A stretch of DNA of 64,000 nt from Euwallacea fornicatus (lineage: Eukaryota; Arthropoda; Insecta; Coleoptera; Curculionidae), in NCBI RefSeq assembly GCF_040115645.1, contig NW_027096086.1, positions 94,055-158,054 on the forward strand, in the 5' to 3' direction. The notes under the pieces are model-generated. The model ran no database searches, had not been told where the DNA came from, and saw only the letters and a program-made list of their open reading frames with translations. The translations under genes were made by a program, and so were the position numbers. Below, piece after piece: positions 11,438 through 25,990 of this stretch; within the stretch, counting starts at the first letter, position 1, and every line of letters begins with the position of its first letter.

Positions 11438-13000
11438 AAGGTTCACTTTATCTTGGTGAGTTTTCTAGAAACCGAGTAATTTATGTGCTCAAACACACAT
11501 CTTTCGTGACTTTTCAAGCTTTGAACCTCCGTAACTTCGGCAAATGTGCTTCAAATACCTTCAAAATTTGACCACAGAATCACCTCGACGAGCTCTTTAA
11601 CATGACTAATAAGGTTCACTTTATCTTGGTGAGTTTTCTAGAAACCGAGTAATTTATGTGCTCAAACACACATCTTTCGTGACTTTTCAAGCTTTGAACC
11701 TCCGTAACTTCGGCAAATTATCTCCAAATACCTTCAAAATTTGACCACAGAATGACCTCGACGAGCTCTTTAACATGACTAATAATGCTTAAGTCCATCT
11801 GGGTGAGTTTTCTAGAAACCGAGTAATTTATGTGCTCAAACACACATCTTTCGTGACTTTTCAAGATTTGAACCTCCGTAGCTTCGGCAAATGTGCTTCA
11901 ATTACCTTCAAAATTTGACCTCAGAATCACCTCGACGGGCTCTTTAACATGACTAATAATGCTTAAGTCCATCTGGGTGAGTTTTCTAGAAACCGAGTAA
12001 TTGATGTGCTCAAACACACATCTTTCGTGACTTTTCAAGCTTTGAACCTTCGTAACTTCGGCAAATTATCTCCAAATACCTTCAAAATTTGACCACAGAA
12101 TCACCTCGACGAGCTCTTTAACATGACTAATAATGCTTAAGTCCATCTGGGTGAGTTTTCTAGAAACCGAGTAATTTATGTGCTCAAACACACATCTTTC
12201 GTGACTTTTCAAGATTTGAACCTCCGTAGCTTCGGCAAATGTGCTTCAATTACCTTCAAAATTTGACCTCAGAATCACCTCGACGGGCTCTTTAACATGA
12301 CTAATAATGCTTAAGTCCATCTGGGTGAGTTTTCTAGAAACCGAGTAATTTATGTGCTCAAACACACATCTTTCGTGACTTTTCAAGCTTTGAACCTCCG
12401 TAACTTCGGCAAATTATCTCCAAATACCTTCAAAATTTGAACACAGAATGACCTCGACGAGCTCTTTAACATGACTAATAAGGTTCACTTTATCTTGGTG
12501 AGTTTTCTAGAAACCGAGTAATTTATGTGCTCAAACACATATCCTTCGTGACTTTTCATGCTTTGAACCTCTGTAACTTCGGCAAATTATCTCCAAATAC
12601 CTTCAAAATTTGACCACAGAATGACCTCGACGAGCTCTTTAACATGCCTAATAAGGTTCACTCTATCTTGGTGAGTTTTCTAGAAACCGAGTAATTGATG
12701 TGCTCAAACACACATCTTTCGTGACTTTTCAAGATTTGAACCTCCGTAGCTTCGGCAAATGTGCTTCAAATACCTTCAAAATTTGACCACAGAATCACCT
12801 CGACGAGCTCTTTAACATGACTAATAAGGTTCACTTTATCTTGGTGAGTTTTCTAGAAACCGAGTAATTTATGTGCTCAAACACACATCTTTCGTGACTT
12901 TTCAAGCTTTGAACCTCCGTAACTTCGGCAAATTATCTCCAAATACCTTCAAAATTTGACCACAGAATGACCTCGACGAGCTCTTTAACATGCCTAATAA
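11438..13000 (+). repeat. Mosaic stretch rich in caagatttg/gggctc monomers
   Basis: About nine monomers without a clean local HOR. Units with caagatttg, gtagc, atgtgcttcaattacc, gacctcag and gggctc occur near 11870 and 12210. They alternate with plain K units, and a catatcc/catgctttg unit lies near 12540. The same caagatttg family recurs at about 9260, 9610, 10830, 14290 and 17240. Confidence 0.7.
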
Positions 13001-13520
13001 GGTTCACTTTATCTTGGTGAGTTTTCTAGAAACCGAGTAATTTATGTGCTCAAACACACATCTTTCGTGACTTTTCAAGCTTTGAACCTCCGTAACTTCG
13101 GCAAATTATCTCCAAATACGTTCAAAATTTGACCACAGAATGACCTCGACGAGCTATTTAACATGACTAATAAGGTTCACTCTATCTTGGTGAGTTTTCT
13201 AGAAACCGAGTAATATATGTGCTCAAACAAACATCTTTCGTGACTTTTCAAGCTTTGAACCTCCGTAACTTCGGCAAATTATCTCCAAATACCTTCAAAA
13301 TTTGACCACAGAATGACCTCGACGAGCTCTTTAACATGACTAATAATGCTTAAGTCCATCTGGGTGAGTTTTCTAGAAACCGAGTAATTTATGTGCTCAA
13401 ACACACATCTTTCGTGACTTTTCAAGCTTTGAACCTCCGTAACTTCGGCAAATTATCTCCAAATACCTTCAAAATTTGACCACAGAATGACCTCGACGAG
13501 CTCTTTAACATGCCTAATAA
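13001..13520 (+). repeat. Trimer block of 520 bp, copy 1
   Basis: Three monomers: G with gagctattt, G with aatatatg plus gctcaaacaaac, and K ending catgcc. The rare caaacaaac change is repeated 520 bp downstream, which shows a recent tandem duplication of three units. Confidence 0.82.
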
Positions 13521-13866
13521 GGTTCACTTTATCTTGGTGAGTTTTCTAGAAACCGAGTAATTTATGTGCTCAAACACACATCTTTCGTGACTTTTCAAGC
13601 TTTGAACCTCCGTAACTTCGGCAAATTATCTCCAAATACCTTGAAAATTTGACCACAGAATGACCTCGACGAGCTATTTAACATGACTAATAAAGTTCAC
13701 TCTATCTTGGTGAGTTTTCTAGAAACCGAGTAATATATGTGCTCAAACAAACATCCTTCGTGACTTTTCAAGCTTTGAACCTCCGTAACTTCGGCAAATT
13801 ATCTCCAAATACCTTCAAAATTTGACCACAGAATGACCTCGACGAGCTCTTTAACATGACTAATAA
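13521..13866 (+). repeat. Trimer block, copy 2, first two monomers
   Basis: It repeats 13001-13346 at an offset of 520 bp, including gagctattt and caaacaaac. It adds private changes (taaagttc, acatccttcg). The third monomer is replaced by a gatgtg K unit that begins the next block. Confidence 0.78.
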
Positions 13867-14875
13867 TGCTTAAGTCCATCTGGGTGAGTTTTCTAGAAAC
13901 CGAGTAATTGATGTGCTCAAACACACATCTTTCGTGACTTTTCAAGCTTTGAACCTTCGTAACTTCGGCAAATTATCTCCAAATACCTTCAAAATTTGAC
14001 CACAGAATGACCTCGACGAGCTCTTTAACATGACTAATAAGGTTCACTCTATCTTGGTGAGTTTTCTAGAAACCGAGTAATTTATGTGCTCAAACACACA
14101 TCCTTCGTGACTTTTCATGCATTGAACCTCTGTAACTTCGGCAAATTATCTCCAAATACCTTCAAAATTTGACCACAGAATGACCTCGACGAGCTCTTTA
14201 ACATGACTAATAAGGTTCACTCTATCTTGGTGAGTTTTCTAGAAACCGAGTAATTTATGTGCTCAAACACACATCTTTCGTGACTTTTCAAGATTTGAAC
14301 CTCCGTAGCTTCGGCAAATGTGCTTCAATTACCTTCAAAATTTGACCTCAGAATCACCTCGATGGGCTCTTTAACATGACTAATAATGCTTAAGTCCATC
14401 TGGGTGAGTTTTCTAGAAACCGAGTAATTTATGTGCTCAAACACACATCTTTCGTGACTTTTCAAGCTTTGAACCTTCGTAACTTCGGCAAATTATCTCC
14501 AAATACCTTCAAAATTTGACCACAGAATCACCTCGACGAGCTCTTTAACATGACTAATAATGCTTAAGTCCATCTGGGTGAGTTTTCTAGAAACCGAGTA
14601 ATTTATGTGCTCAAACACACATCTTTCGTGACTTTTCAAGCTTTGAACCTCCGTAACTTCGGCAAATTATCTCCAAATACCTTCAAAATTTGAACACAGA
14701 ATGACCTCGACGAGCTCTTTAACATGACTAATAAGGTTCACTCCATCTTAGTGAGTTTTCTAGAAACCGAGTAATTTATGTGCTCAAACACACATCTTTC
14801 GTGACTTTTCAAGCTTTGAACCTTCGTAACTTCGGCAAATTATCTCCAAATACCTTCAAAATTTGACCACAGAAT
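13867..14875 (+). repeat. 6-monomer block repeated at 16813-17821
   Basis: It is fingerprinted by catgcattgaacc (14116 and 17062) and cactccatctta (14735 and 17681). The offset is 2946 bp, 17 monomers. The block ends where gaatcacctcg and gaatcaccacg part. Confidence 0.83.
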
Positions 14876-16812
14876 CACCTCGACGAGCTCTTTAACATGA
14901 CTAATAATGCTTAAGTCCATCTGGGTGAGTTTTCTAGAAACCGAGTAATTTATGTGCTCAAACACACATCTTTCGTGACTTTTCAAGCTTTGAACCTCCG
15001 TAACTTCGGCAAATTATCTCCAAATACCTTCAAAATTTGAACACAGAATGACCTCGACGAGCTCTTTAACATGACTAATAAGGTTCACTCCATCTTAGTG
15101 AGTTTTCTAGAAACCGAGTAATTTATGTGCTCAAACACATATCCTTCGTGACTTTTCATGCTTTGAACCTCTGTAACTTCGGCAAATTATCTTCAAATAC
15201 CTTCAAAATTTGACCACAAAATGACCTCGACGAGCTCTTTAACATGCCTAATAAGGTTCACTCTATCTTGGTGAGTTTTCTAGAAACCGAGTAATATATG
15301 TGCTCAAACACACATCTTTCGTGACTTTTCAAGCTTTGAACCTTCGTAACTTCGGCAAATTATCTCCAAATACCTTCAAAATTTGACCACAGAATCACCA
15401 CGACGAGCTCTTTAACATGCCTAATAAGGTTCACTCTATCTTGGTGAGTTTTCTAGAAACCGAGTAATTTATGTGCTCAAACACACATCTTTCGTGACTT
15501 TTCAAGCTTTGAACCTTCGTAACTTCGGCAAATTATCTTCAAATACCTTCAAAATTTGACCACAGAATCACCTCGACGAGCTCTTTAACATGACTAATAA
15601 TGCTTAAGTCCATCTGGGTGAGTTTTCTAGAAACCGAGTAATTTATGTGCTCAAACACACATCTTTCGTGACTTTTCAAGCTTTGAACCTCCGTAACTTC
15701 GGCAAATTATCTCCAAATACCTTCAAAATTTGAACACAGAATGACCTCGACGAGCTCTTTAACATGACTAATAAGGTTCACTCTATCTTAGTGAGTTTTC
15801 TAGAAACCGAGTAATTTATGTGCTCAAACACACATCTTTCGTGACTTTTCAAGCTTTGAACCTTCGTAACTTCGGCAAATTATCTCCAAATACCTTCAAA
15901 ATTTGACCACAGAATCACCACGACGAGCTCTTTAACATGACTAATAAGGTTAACTTTATCTTGGTGAGTTTTCTAGAAACCGAGTAATTTATGTGCTCAA
16001 ACACATATCCTTCGTGACTTTTCATGCTTTGAACCTCTGTAACTTCGGCAAATTATCTTCAAATACCTTCAAAATTTGACCACAAAATGACCTCGACGAG
16101 CTCTTTAACATGCCTAATAAGGTTCACTCTATCTTGGTGAGTTTTCTAGAAACCGAGTAATATATGTGCTCAAACACACATCTTTCGTGACTTTTCAAGC
16201 TTTGAACCTTCGTAACTTCGGCAAATTATCTCCAAATACCTTCAAAATTTGACCACAGAATCACCACGACGAGCTCTTTAACATGCCTAATAAGGTTCAC
16301 TCTATCTTGGTGAGTTTTCTAGAAACCGAGTAATATATGTGCTCAAACACACATCTTTCGTGACTTTTCAAGCTTTGAACCTTCGTAACTTCGGCAAATT
16401 ATCTCCAAATACCTTCAAAATTTGACCACAGAATCACCACGACGAGCTCTTTAACATGACTAATAAGGTTCACTTTATCTTGGTGAGTTTACTAGAAACC
16501 GAGTAATTTATGTGCTCAAACACATATCCTTCGTGACTTTTCATGCTTTGAACCTCTGTAACTTCGGCAAATTATCTTCAAATACCTTCAAAATTTGACC
16601 ACAGAATGACATCGACTAGCTCTTTGACATGACTAATAAGGTTCACTCTATCTTAGTGAGTTTTCTAGAAACCGAGTAATTTAAGTGCTCAAACACATAT
16701 CCTTCGTGACTTTTCATGCTTTGAACCTCTGTAACTTCGGCAAATTATCTCCAAATACCTTCAAAATTTGACCACAGAATCACCTCGACGAGCTCTTTAA
16801 CATGCCTAATAA

Positions 16813-17821
16813 TGCTTAAGTCCATCTGGGTGAGTTTTCTAGAAACCGAGTAATTGATGTGCTCAAACACACATCTTTCGTGACTTTTCAAGCTTTGAAC
16901 CTTCGTAACTTCGGCAAATTATCTCCAAATACCTTCAAAATTTGACCACAGAATGACCTCGACGAGCTCTTTAACATGACTAATAAGGTTCACTCTATCT
17001 TGGTGAGTTTTCTAGAAACCGAGTAATTTATGTGCTCAAACACACATCCTTCGTGACTTTTCATGCATTGAACCTCTGTAACTTCGGCAAATTATCTCCA
17101 AATACCTTCAAAATTTGACCACAGAATGACCTCGACGAGCTCTTTAACATGACTAATAAGGTTCACTCTATCTTGGTGAGTTTTCTAGAAACCGAGTAAT
17201 TTATGTGCTCAAACACACATCTTTCGTGACTTTTCAAGATTTGAACCTCCGTAGCTTCGGCAAATGTGCTTCAATTACCTTCAAAATTTGACCTCAGAAT
17301 CACCTCGACGGGCTCTTTAACATGACTAATAATGCTTAAGTCCATCTGGGTGAGTTTTCTAGAAACCGAGTAATTTATGTGCTCAAACACACATCTTTCG
17401 TGACTTTTCAAGCTTTGAACCTTCGTAACTTCGGCAAATTATCTCCAAATACCTTCAAAATTTGACCACAGAATCACCTCGACGAGCTCTTTAACATGAC
17501 TAATAATGCTTAAGTCCATCTGGGTGAGTTTTCTAGAAACCGATTAATTTATGTGCTCAAACACACATCTTTCGTGACTTTTCAAGCTTTGAACCTCCGT
17601 AACTTCGGCAAATTATCTCCAAATACCTTCAAAATTTGAACACAGAATGACCTCGACGAGCTCTTTAACATGACTAATAAGGTTCACTCCATCTTAGTGA
17701 GTTTTCTAGAAACCGAGTAATTTATGTGCTCAAACACACATCTTTCGTGACTTTTCAAGCTTTGAACCTTCGTAACTTCGGCAAATTATCTCCAAATACC
17801 TTCAAAATTTGACCACAGAAT
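16813..17821 (+). repeat. Downstream copy of the 13867-14875 block
   Basis: It matches the partner block at an offset of 2946 bp. A private ccgattaat change near 17540 and a gatggg/gacggg difference separate the copies. Confidence 0.8.
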
Positions 17822-19930
17822 CACCACGACGAGCTCTTTAACATGACTAATAAGGTTAACTTTATCTTGGTGAGTTTTCTAGAAACCGAGTAATTTATGT
17901 GCTCAAACACATATCCTTCGTGACTTTTCATGCTTTGAACCTCTGTAACTTCGGCAAATTATCTTCAAATACCTTCAAAATTTGACCACAAAATGACCTC
18001 GACGAGCTCTTTAACATGCCTAATAAGGTTCACTCTATCTTGGTGAGTTTTCTAGAAACCGAGTAATATATGTGCTCAAACACACATCTTTCGTGACTTT
18101 TCAAGCTTTGAACCTTCGTAACTTCGGCAAATTATCTCCAAATACCTTCAAAATTTGACCACAGAATCACCACGACGAGCTCTTTAACATGCCTAATAAG
18201 GTTCACTCTATCTTGGTGAGTTTTCTAGAAACCGAGTAATATATGTGCTCAAACACACATCTTTCGTGACTTTTCAAGCTTTGAACCTTCGTAACTTCGG
18301 CAAATTATCTCCAAATACCTTCAAAATTTGACCACAGAATCACCACGACGAGCTCTTTAACATGACTAATAAGGTTCACTTTATCTTGGTGAGTTTACTA
18401 GAAACCGAGTAATTTATGTGCTCAAACACATATCCTTCGTGACTTTTCATGCTTTGAACCTCTGTAACTTCGGCAAATTATCTTCAAATACCTTCAAAAT
18501 TTGACCACAGAATGACATCGACTAGCTCTTTGACATGACTAATAAGGTTCACTCTATCTTAGTGAGTTTTCTAGAAACCGAGTAATTTATGTGCTCAAAC
18601 ACATATCCTTCGTGACTTTTCATGCTTTGAACCTCTGTAACTTCGGCAAATTATCTCCAAATACCTTCAAAATTTGACCACAGAATCACCTCGACGAGCT
18701 CTTTAACATGCCTAATAAGGTTCACTTTATCTTGGTGAGTTTTCTAGAAACCGAGTAATTTATGTGCTCAAACACACATCTTTCGTGACTTTTCAAGCTT
18801 TGAACCTCCGTAACTTCGGCAAATTATCTCCAAATACCTTCAAAATTTGAACACAGAATGACCTCGACGAGCTCTTTAACATGACTAATAAGGTTCACTT
18901 TATCTTGGTGAGTTTTCTAGAAACCGAGTAATTTATGTGCTCAAACACACATCTTTCGTGACTTTTCATGCTTTGAACCTCTGTAACTTCGGCAAATTAT
19001 CTTCAAATACCTTCAAAATTTGACCACAAAATGACCTCGACGAGCTCTTTAACATGCCTAATAAGGTTCACAATATCTTGGTGAGTTTTCTAGAAACCGA
19101 GTAATATATGTGCTCAAACACACATCTTTCGTGACTTTTCAAGCTTTGAACCTTCGTAACTTCGGCAAATTATCTCCAAATACCTTCAAAATTTGACCAC
19201 AGAATCACCACGACGAGCTCTTTAACATGCCTAATAAGGTTCACTCTATCTTGGTGAGTTTTCTAGAAACCGAGTAATTTATGTGCTCAAACACACATCT
19301 TTCGTGACTTTTCAAGCTTTGAACCTTCGTAACTTCGGCAAATTATCTCCAAATACCTTCAAAATTTGACCACAGAATCACCACGACGAGCTCTTTAACA
19401 TGACTAATAAGGTTCACTTTATCTTGGTGAGTTTACTAGAAACCGAGTAATTTATGTGCTCAAACACATATCCTTCGTGACTTTTCATGCTTTGAACCTC
19501 TGTAACTTCGGCAAATTATCTCCAAATATCTTCAAAATTTGACCACAGAATGACCTCGACGAGCTCTTTAACATGCCTAATAAGGTTCACTCTATCTTGG
19601 TGAGTTTTCTAGAAACCGAGTAATTGATGTGCTCAAACACACATCTTTCGTGACTTTTCAAGATTTGAACCTCCGTAGCTTCGGCAAATGTGCTTCAAAT
19701 ACCTTCAAAATTTGACCACAGAATGACCTCGACGAGCTCTTTAACATGACTAATAATGCTTAAGTCCATCTGGGTGAGTTTTCTAGAAACCGAGTAATTT
19801 ATGTGCTCAAACACACATCTTTCGTGACTTTTCATGCTTTGAACCTCTGTAACTTCGGCAAATTATCTTCAAATACCTTCAAAATTTGACCACAAAATGA
19901 CCTCGACGAGCTCTTTAACATGCCTAATAA
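17822..19930 (+). repeat. Partial copy of the 26-monomer HOR
   Basis: It contains the later part of the HOR order: ggttaac, two aatatatg units, tttactag with gactagctctttgaca, cacaatatc at about 19069, tttactag with atatcttc, the gatgtg/caagatttg unit and a K unit. Relative to the full copies it lacks several leading monomers and has an extra cacaatatc monomer. Confidence 0.75.
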
Positions 19931-22900
19931 GGTTCACAATATCTTGGTGAGTTTTCTAGAAACCGAGTAATATATGTGCTCAAACACACATCTTTCGTGA
20001 CTTTTCAAGCTTTGAACCTTCGTAACTTCGGCAAATTATCTCCAAATACCTTCAAAATTTGACCACAGAATCACCACGACGAGCTCTTTAACATGCCTAA
20101 TAAGGTTCACTCTATCTTAGTGAGTTTTCTAGAAACCGAGTAATTTATGTGCTCAAACACACATCTTTCGTGACTTTTCAAGCTTTGAACCTCCGTAACT
20201 TCGGCAAGTTATCTCCAAATACCTTCAAAATTTGAACACAGAATGACCTCGACGAGCTCTTTAACATGACTAATAAGGTTCACTTTATCTTGGTGAGTTT
20301 TCTAGAAACCGAGTAATTTATGTGCTCAAACACTTATCTTTCGTGACTTTTCAAGCTTTGAACCTCCGTAACTTCGGCAAATTATCTCCAAATACCTTCA
20401 AAATTTGACCACAGAATCACCACGACGAGCTCTTTAACATGACTAATAATGCTTAAGTCCATCTGGGTGAGTTTTCTAGAAACCGACTAATTGATGTGCT
20501 CAAACACACATCTTTCGTGACTTTTCAAGCTTTGAACCTTCGTAACTTCGGCAAATTATCTCCAAATACCTTCAAAATTTGACCACAGAATCACCACGAC
20601 GAGCTCTTTAACATGCCTAATAAGGTTCACTCTATTTTAGTGAGTTTTCTAGAAACCGAGTAATTTATGTGCTCAAACACACATCTTTCGTGACTTTTCA
20701 AGCTTTGAACCTCCGTAACTTCGGCAAATGTGCTTCAAATACCTTCAAAATTTGACCACAGAATCACCACGACGAGCTCTTTAACATGCCTAATAAGGTT
20801 CACTCTATTTTAGTGAGTTTTCTAGAAACCGAGTAATTTATGTGCTCAAACACACATCTTTCGTGACTTTTCAAGCTTTGAACCTTCGTAACTTCGGCAA
20901 ATTATCTCCAAATACCTTCAAAATTTGACCACAGAATCACCTCGACGAGCTCTTTAACATGACTAATAATGCTTAAGTCCATCTGGGTGAGTTTTCTAGA
21001 AACCGAGTAATTTATGTGCTCAAACACACATCTTTCGTGACTTTTCAAGCTTTGAACCTCCGTAACTTCGGCAAATTATCTCCAAATACCTTCAAAATTT
21101 GAACACAGAATGACCTCGACGAGCTCTTTAACATGACTAATAAGGTTCACTCCATCTTAGTGAGTTTTCTAGAAACCGAGTAATTTATGTGCTCAAACAC
21201 ACATCTTTCGTGACTTTTCAAGCTTTGAACCTTCGTAACTTCGGCAAATTATCTCCAAATACCTTCAAAATTTGACCACAGAATCACCACGACGAGCTCT
21301 TTAACATGACTAATAAGGTTAACTTTATCTTGGTGAGTTTTCTAGAAACCGAGTAATTTATGTGCTCAAACACATATCCTTCGTGACTTTTCATGCTTTG
21401 AACCTCTGTAACTTCGGCAAATTATCTTCAAATACCTTCAAAATTTGACCACAAAATGACCTCGACGAGCTCTTTAACATGCCTAATAAGGTTCACTCTA
21501 TCTTGGTGAGTTTTCTAGAAACCGAGTAATATATGTGCTCAAACACACATCTTTCGTGACTTTTCAAGCTTTGAACCTTCGTAACTTCGGCAAATTATCT
21601 CCAAATACCTTCAAAATTTGACCACAGAATCACCACGACGAGCTCTTTAACATGCCTAATAAGGTTCACTCTATCTTGGTGAGTTTTCTAGAAACCGAGT
21701 AATTTATGTGCTCAAACACACATCTTTCGTGACTTTTCAAGCTTTGAACCTCCGTAACTTCGGCAAATGTGCTTCAAATACCTTCAAAATTTGACCACAG
21801 AATCACCTCGACGAGCTCTTTAACATGACTAATAAGGTTCACTTTATCTTGGTGAGTTTTCTAGAAACCGAGTAATTGATGTGCTCAAACACACATCTTT
21901 CGTGACTTTTCAAGCTTTGAACCTTCGTAACTTCGGCAAATTATCTCCAAATACCTTCAAAATTTGACCACAGAATCACCTCGACGAGCTCTTTAACATG
22001 ACTAATAATGCTTAAGTCCATCTGGGTGAGTTTTCTAGAAACCGAGTAATTTATGTGCTCAAACACACATCTTTCGTGACTTTTCAAGCTTTGAACCTCC
22101 GTAACTTCGGCAAATTATCTCCAAATACCTTCAAAATTTGAACACAGAATGACCTCGACGAGCTCTTTAACATGACTAATAAGGTTCACTCTATCTTAGT
22201 GAGTTTTCTAGAAACCGAGTAATTTATGTGCTCAAACACACATCTTTCGTGACTTTTCAAGCTTTGAACCTTCGTAACTTCGGCAAATTATCTCCAAATA
22301 CCTTCAAAATTTGACCACAGAATCACCACGACGAGCTCTTTAACATGACTAATAAGGTTCACTTTATCTTGGTGAGTTTACTAGAAACCGAGTAATTTAT
22401 GTGCTCAAACACATATCCTTCGTGACTTTTCATGCTTTGAACCTCTGTAGCTTCGGCAAATTATCTTCAAATACCTTCAAAATTTGACCACAGAATGACA
22501 TCGACTAGCTCTTTGACATGACTAATAAGGTTCACTCTATCTTAGTGAGTTTTCTAGAAACCGAGTAATTTATGTGCTCAAACACATATCCTTCGTGACT
22601 TTTCATGCTTTGAACCTCTGTAACTTCGGCAAATTATCTTCAAATACCTTCAAAATTTGACCACAAAATGACCTCGACGAGCTCTTTAACATGCCTAATA
22701 AGGTTCACTCTATCTTGGTGAGTTTTCTAGAAACCGAGTAATATATGTGCTCAAACACACATCTTTCGTGACTTTTCAAGCTTTGAACCTTCGTAACTTC
22801 GGCAAATTATCTCCAAATACCTTCAAAATTTGACCACAGAATCACCACGACGAGCTCTTTAACATGCCTAATAAGGTTCACTCTATCTTGGTGAGTTTTC

Positions 22901-24432
22901 TAGAAACCGAGTAATATATGTGCTCAAACACACATCTTTCGTGACTTTTCAAGCTTTGAACCTTCGTAACTTCGGCAAATTATCTCCAAATACCTTCAAA
23001 ATTTGACCACAGAATCACCACGACGAGCTCTTTAACATGACTAATAAGGTTCACTTTATCTTGGTGAGTTTACTAGAAACCGAGTAATTTATGTGCTCAA
23101 ACACATATCCTTCGTGACTTTTCATGCTTTGAACCTCTGTAACTTCGGCAAATTATCTTCAAATACCTTCAAAATTTGACCACAGAATGACATCGACTAG
23201 CTCTTTGACATGACTAATAAGGTTCACTCTATCTTAGTGAGTTTTCTAGAAACCGAGTAATTTATGTGCTCAAACACATATCCTTCGTGACTTTTCATGC
23301 TTTGAACCTCTGTAACTTCGGCAAATTATCTCCAAATACCTTCAAAATTTGACCACAGAATCACCTCGACGAGCTCTTTAACATGCCTAATAAGGTTCAC
23401 TTTATCTTGGTGAGTTTTCTAGAAACCGAGTAATTTATGTGCTCAAACACACATCTTTCGTGACTTTTCAAGCTTTGAACCTCCGTAACTTCGGCAAATT
23501 ATCTCCAAATACCTTCAAAATTTGAACACAGAATGACCTCGACGAGCTCTTTAACATGACTAATAAGGTTCACTTTATCTTGGTGAGTTTTCTAGAAACC
23601 GAGTAATTTATGTGCTCAAACACACATCTTTCGTGACTTTTCATGCTTTGAACCTCTGTAACTTCGGCAAATTATCTTCAAATACCTTCAAAATTTGACC
23701 ACAAAATGACCTCGACGAGCTCTTTAACATGCCTAATAAGGTTCACTCTATCTTGGTGAGTTTTCTAGAAACCGAGTAATTTATGTGCTCAAACACACAT
23801 CTTTCGTGACTTTTCAAGCTTTGAACCTTCGTAACTTCGGCAAATTATCTCCAAATACCTTCAAAATTTGACCACAGAATCACCACGACGAGCTCTTTAA
23901 CATGACTAATAAGGTTCACTTTATCTTGGTGAGTTTACTAGAAACCGAGTAATTTATGTGCTCAAACACATATCCTTCGTGACTTTTCATGCTTTGAACC
24001 TCTGTAACTTCGGCAAATTATCTCCAAATATCTTCAAAATTTGACCACAGAATGACCTCGACGAGCTCTTTAACATGCCTAATAAGGTTCACTCTATCTT
24101 GGTGAGTTTTCTAGAAACCGAGTAATTGATGTGCTCAAACACACATCTTTCGTGACTTTTCAAGATTTGAACCTCCGTAGCTTCGGCAAATGTGCTTCAA
24201 ATACCTTCAAAATTTGACCACAGAATGACCTCGACGAGCTCTTTAACATGACTAATAATGCTTAAGTCCATCTGGGTGAGTTTTCTAGAAACCGAGTAAT
24301 TTATGTGCTCAAACACACATCTTTCGTGACTTTTCATGCTTTGAACCTCTGTAACTTCGGCAAATTATCTTCAAATACCTTCAAAATTTGACCACAAAAT
24401 GACCTCGACGAGCTCTTTAACATGCCTAATAA
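19931..24432 (+). repeat. 26-monomer HOR unit, 4502 bp
   Basis: It is bounded by successive ggttcacaatatc monomers at 19931 and 24433. The length equals 26 x 173 + 4, and four K-class monomers are present, so no base is unaccounted for. Fingerprints in order are ggcaagtt, cacttatc, two ctattttag monomers, ccatcttag, ggttaac, two tttactag/gactagctctttgaca units, another tttactag unit and a K unit with catgctttg. Confidence 0.88.
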
Positions 24433-25297
24433 GGTTCACAATATCTTGGTGAGTTTTCTAGAAACCGAGTAATATATGTGCTCAAACACACATCTTTCGT
24501 GACTTTTCAAGCTTTGAACCTTCGTAACTTCGGCAAATTATCTCCAAATACCTTCAAAATTTGACCACAGAATCACCACGACGAGCTCTTTAACATGCCT
24601 AATAAGGTTCACTCTATCTTAGTGAGTTTTCTAGAAACCGAGTAATTTATGTGCTCAAACACACATCTTTCGTGACTTTTCAAGCTTTGAACCTCCGTAA
24701 CTTCGGCAAGTTATCTCCAAATACCTTCAAAATTTGAACACAGAATGACCTCGACGAGCTCTTTAACATGACTAATAAGGTTCACTTTATCTTGGTGAGT
24801 TTTCTAGAAACCGAGTAATTTATGTGCTCAAACACTTATCTTTCGTGACTTTTCAAGCTTTGAACCTCCGTAACTTCGGCAAATTATCTCCAAATACCTT
24901 CAAAATTTGACCACAGAATCACCACGACGAGCTCTTTAACATGCCTAATAAGGTTCACTCTATTTTAGTGAGTTTTCTAGAAACCGAGTAATTTATGTGC
25001 TCAAACACACATCTTTCGTGACTTTTCAAGCTTTGAACCTCCGTAACTTCGGCAAATGTGCTTCAAATACCTTCAAAATTTGACCACAGAATCACCACGA
25101 CGAGCTCTTTAACATGCCTAATAAGGTTCACTCTATTTTAGTGAGTTTTCTAGAAACCGAGTAATTTATGTGCTCAAACACACATCTTTCGTGACTTTTC
25201 AAGCTTTGAACCTTCGTAACTTCGGCAAATTATCTCCAAATACCTTCAAAATTTGACCACAGAATCACCTCGACGAGCTCTTTAACATGACTAATAA

Positions 25298-25990
25298 TGC
25301 TTAAGTCCATCTGGGTGAGTTTTCTAGAAACCGAGTAATTTATGTGCTCAAACACACATCTTTCGTGACTTTTCAAGCTTTGAACCTCCGTAACTTCGGC
25401 AAATTATCTCCAAATACCTTCAAAATTTGAACACAGAATGACCTCGACGAGCTCTTTAACATGACTAATAAGGTTCACTCCATCTTAGTGAGTTTTCTAG
25501 AAACCGAGTAATTTATGTGCTCAAACACAAATCTTTCGTGACTTTTCAAGCTTTGAACCTTCGTAACTTCGGCAAATTATCTCCAAATACCTTCAAAATT
25601 TGACCACAGAATCACCACGACGAGCTCTTTAACATGACTAATAAGGTTAACTTTATCTTGGTGAGTTTTCTAGAAACCGAGTAATTTATGTGCTCAAACA
25701 CATATCCTTCGTGACTTTTCATGCTTTGAACCTCTGTAACTTCGGCAAATTATCTTCAAATACCTTCAAAATTTGACCACAAAATGACCTCGACGAGCTC
25801 TTTAACATGCCTAATAAGGTTCACTCTATCTTGGTGAGTTTTCTAGAAACCGAGTAATATATGTGCTCAAACACACATCTTTCGTGACTTTTCAAGCTTT
25901 GAACCTTCGTAACTTCGGCAAATTATCTCCAAATACCTTCAAAATTTGACCACAGAATCACCTCGACGAGCTCTTTAACATGACTAATAA
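25298..25990 (+). repeat. 4-monomer block of 693 bp, copy 1
   Basis: Order: K with gaacacag, ccatcttag with cacaaatc, ggttaac with catgctttg, and aatatatg. The rare cacaaatc change is repeated 693 bp downstream. The fourth monomer ends gaatcacctcg here but gaatcaccacg in copy 2, which marks the exchange point. Confidence 0.85.
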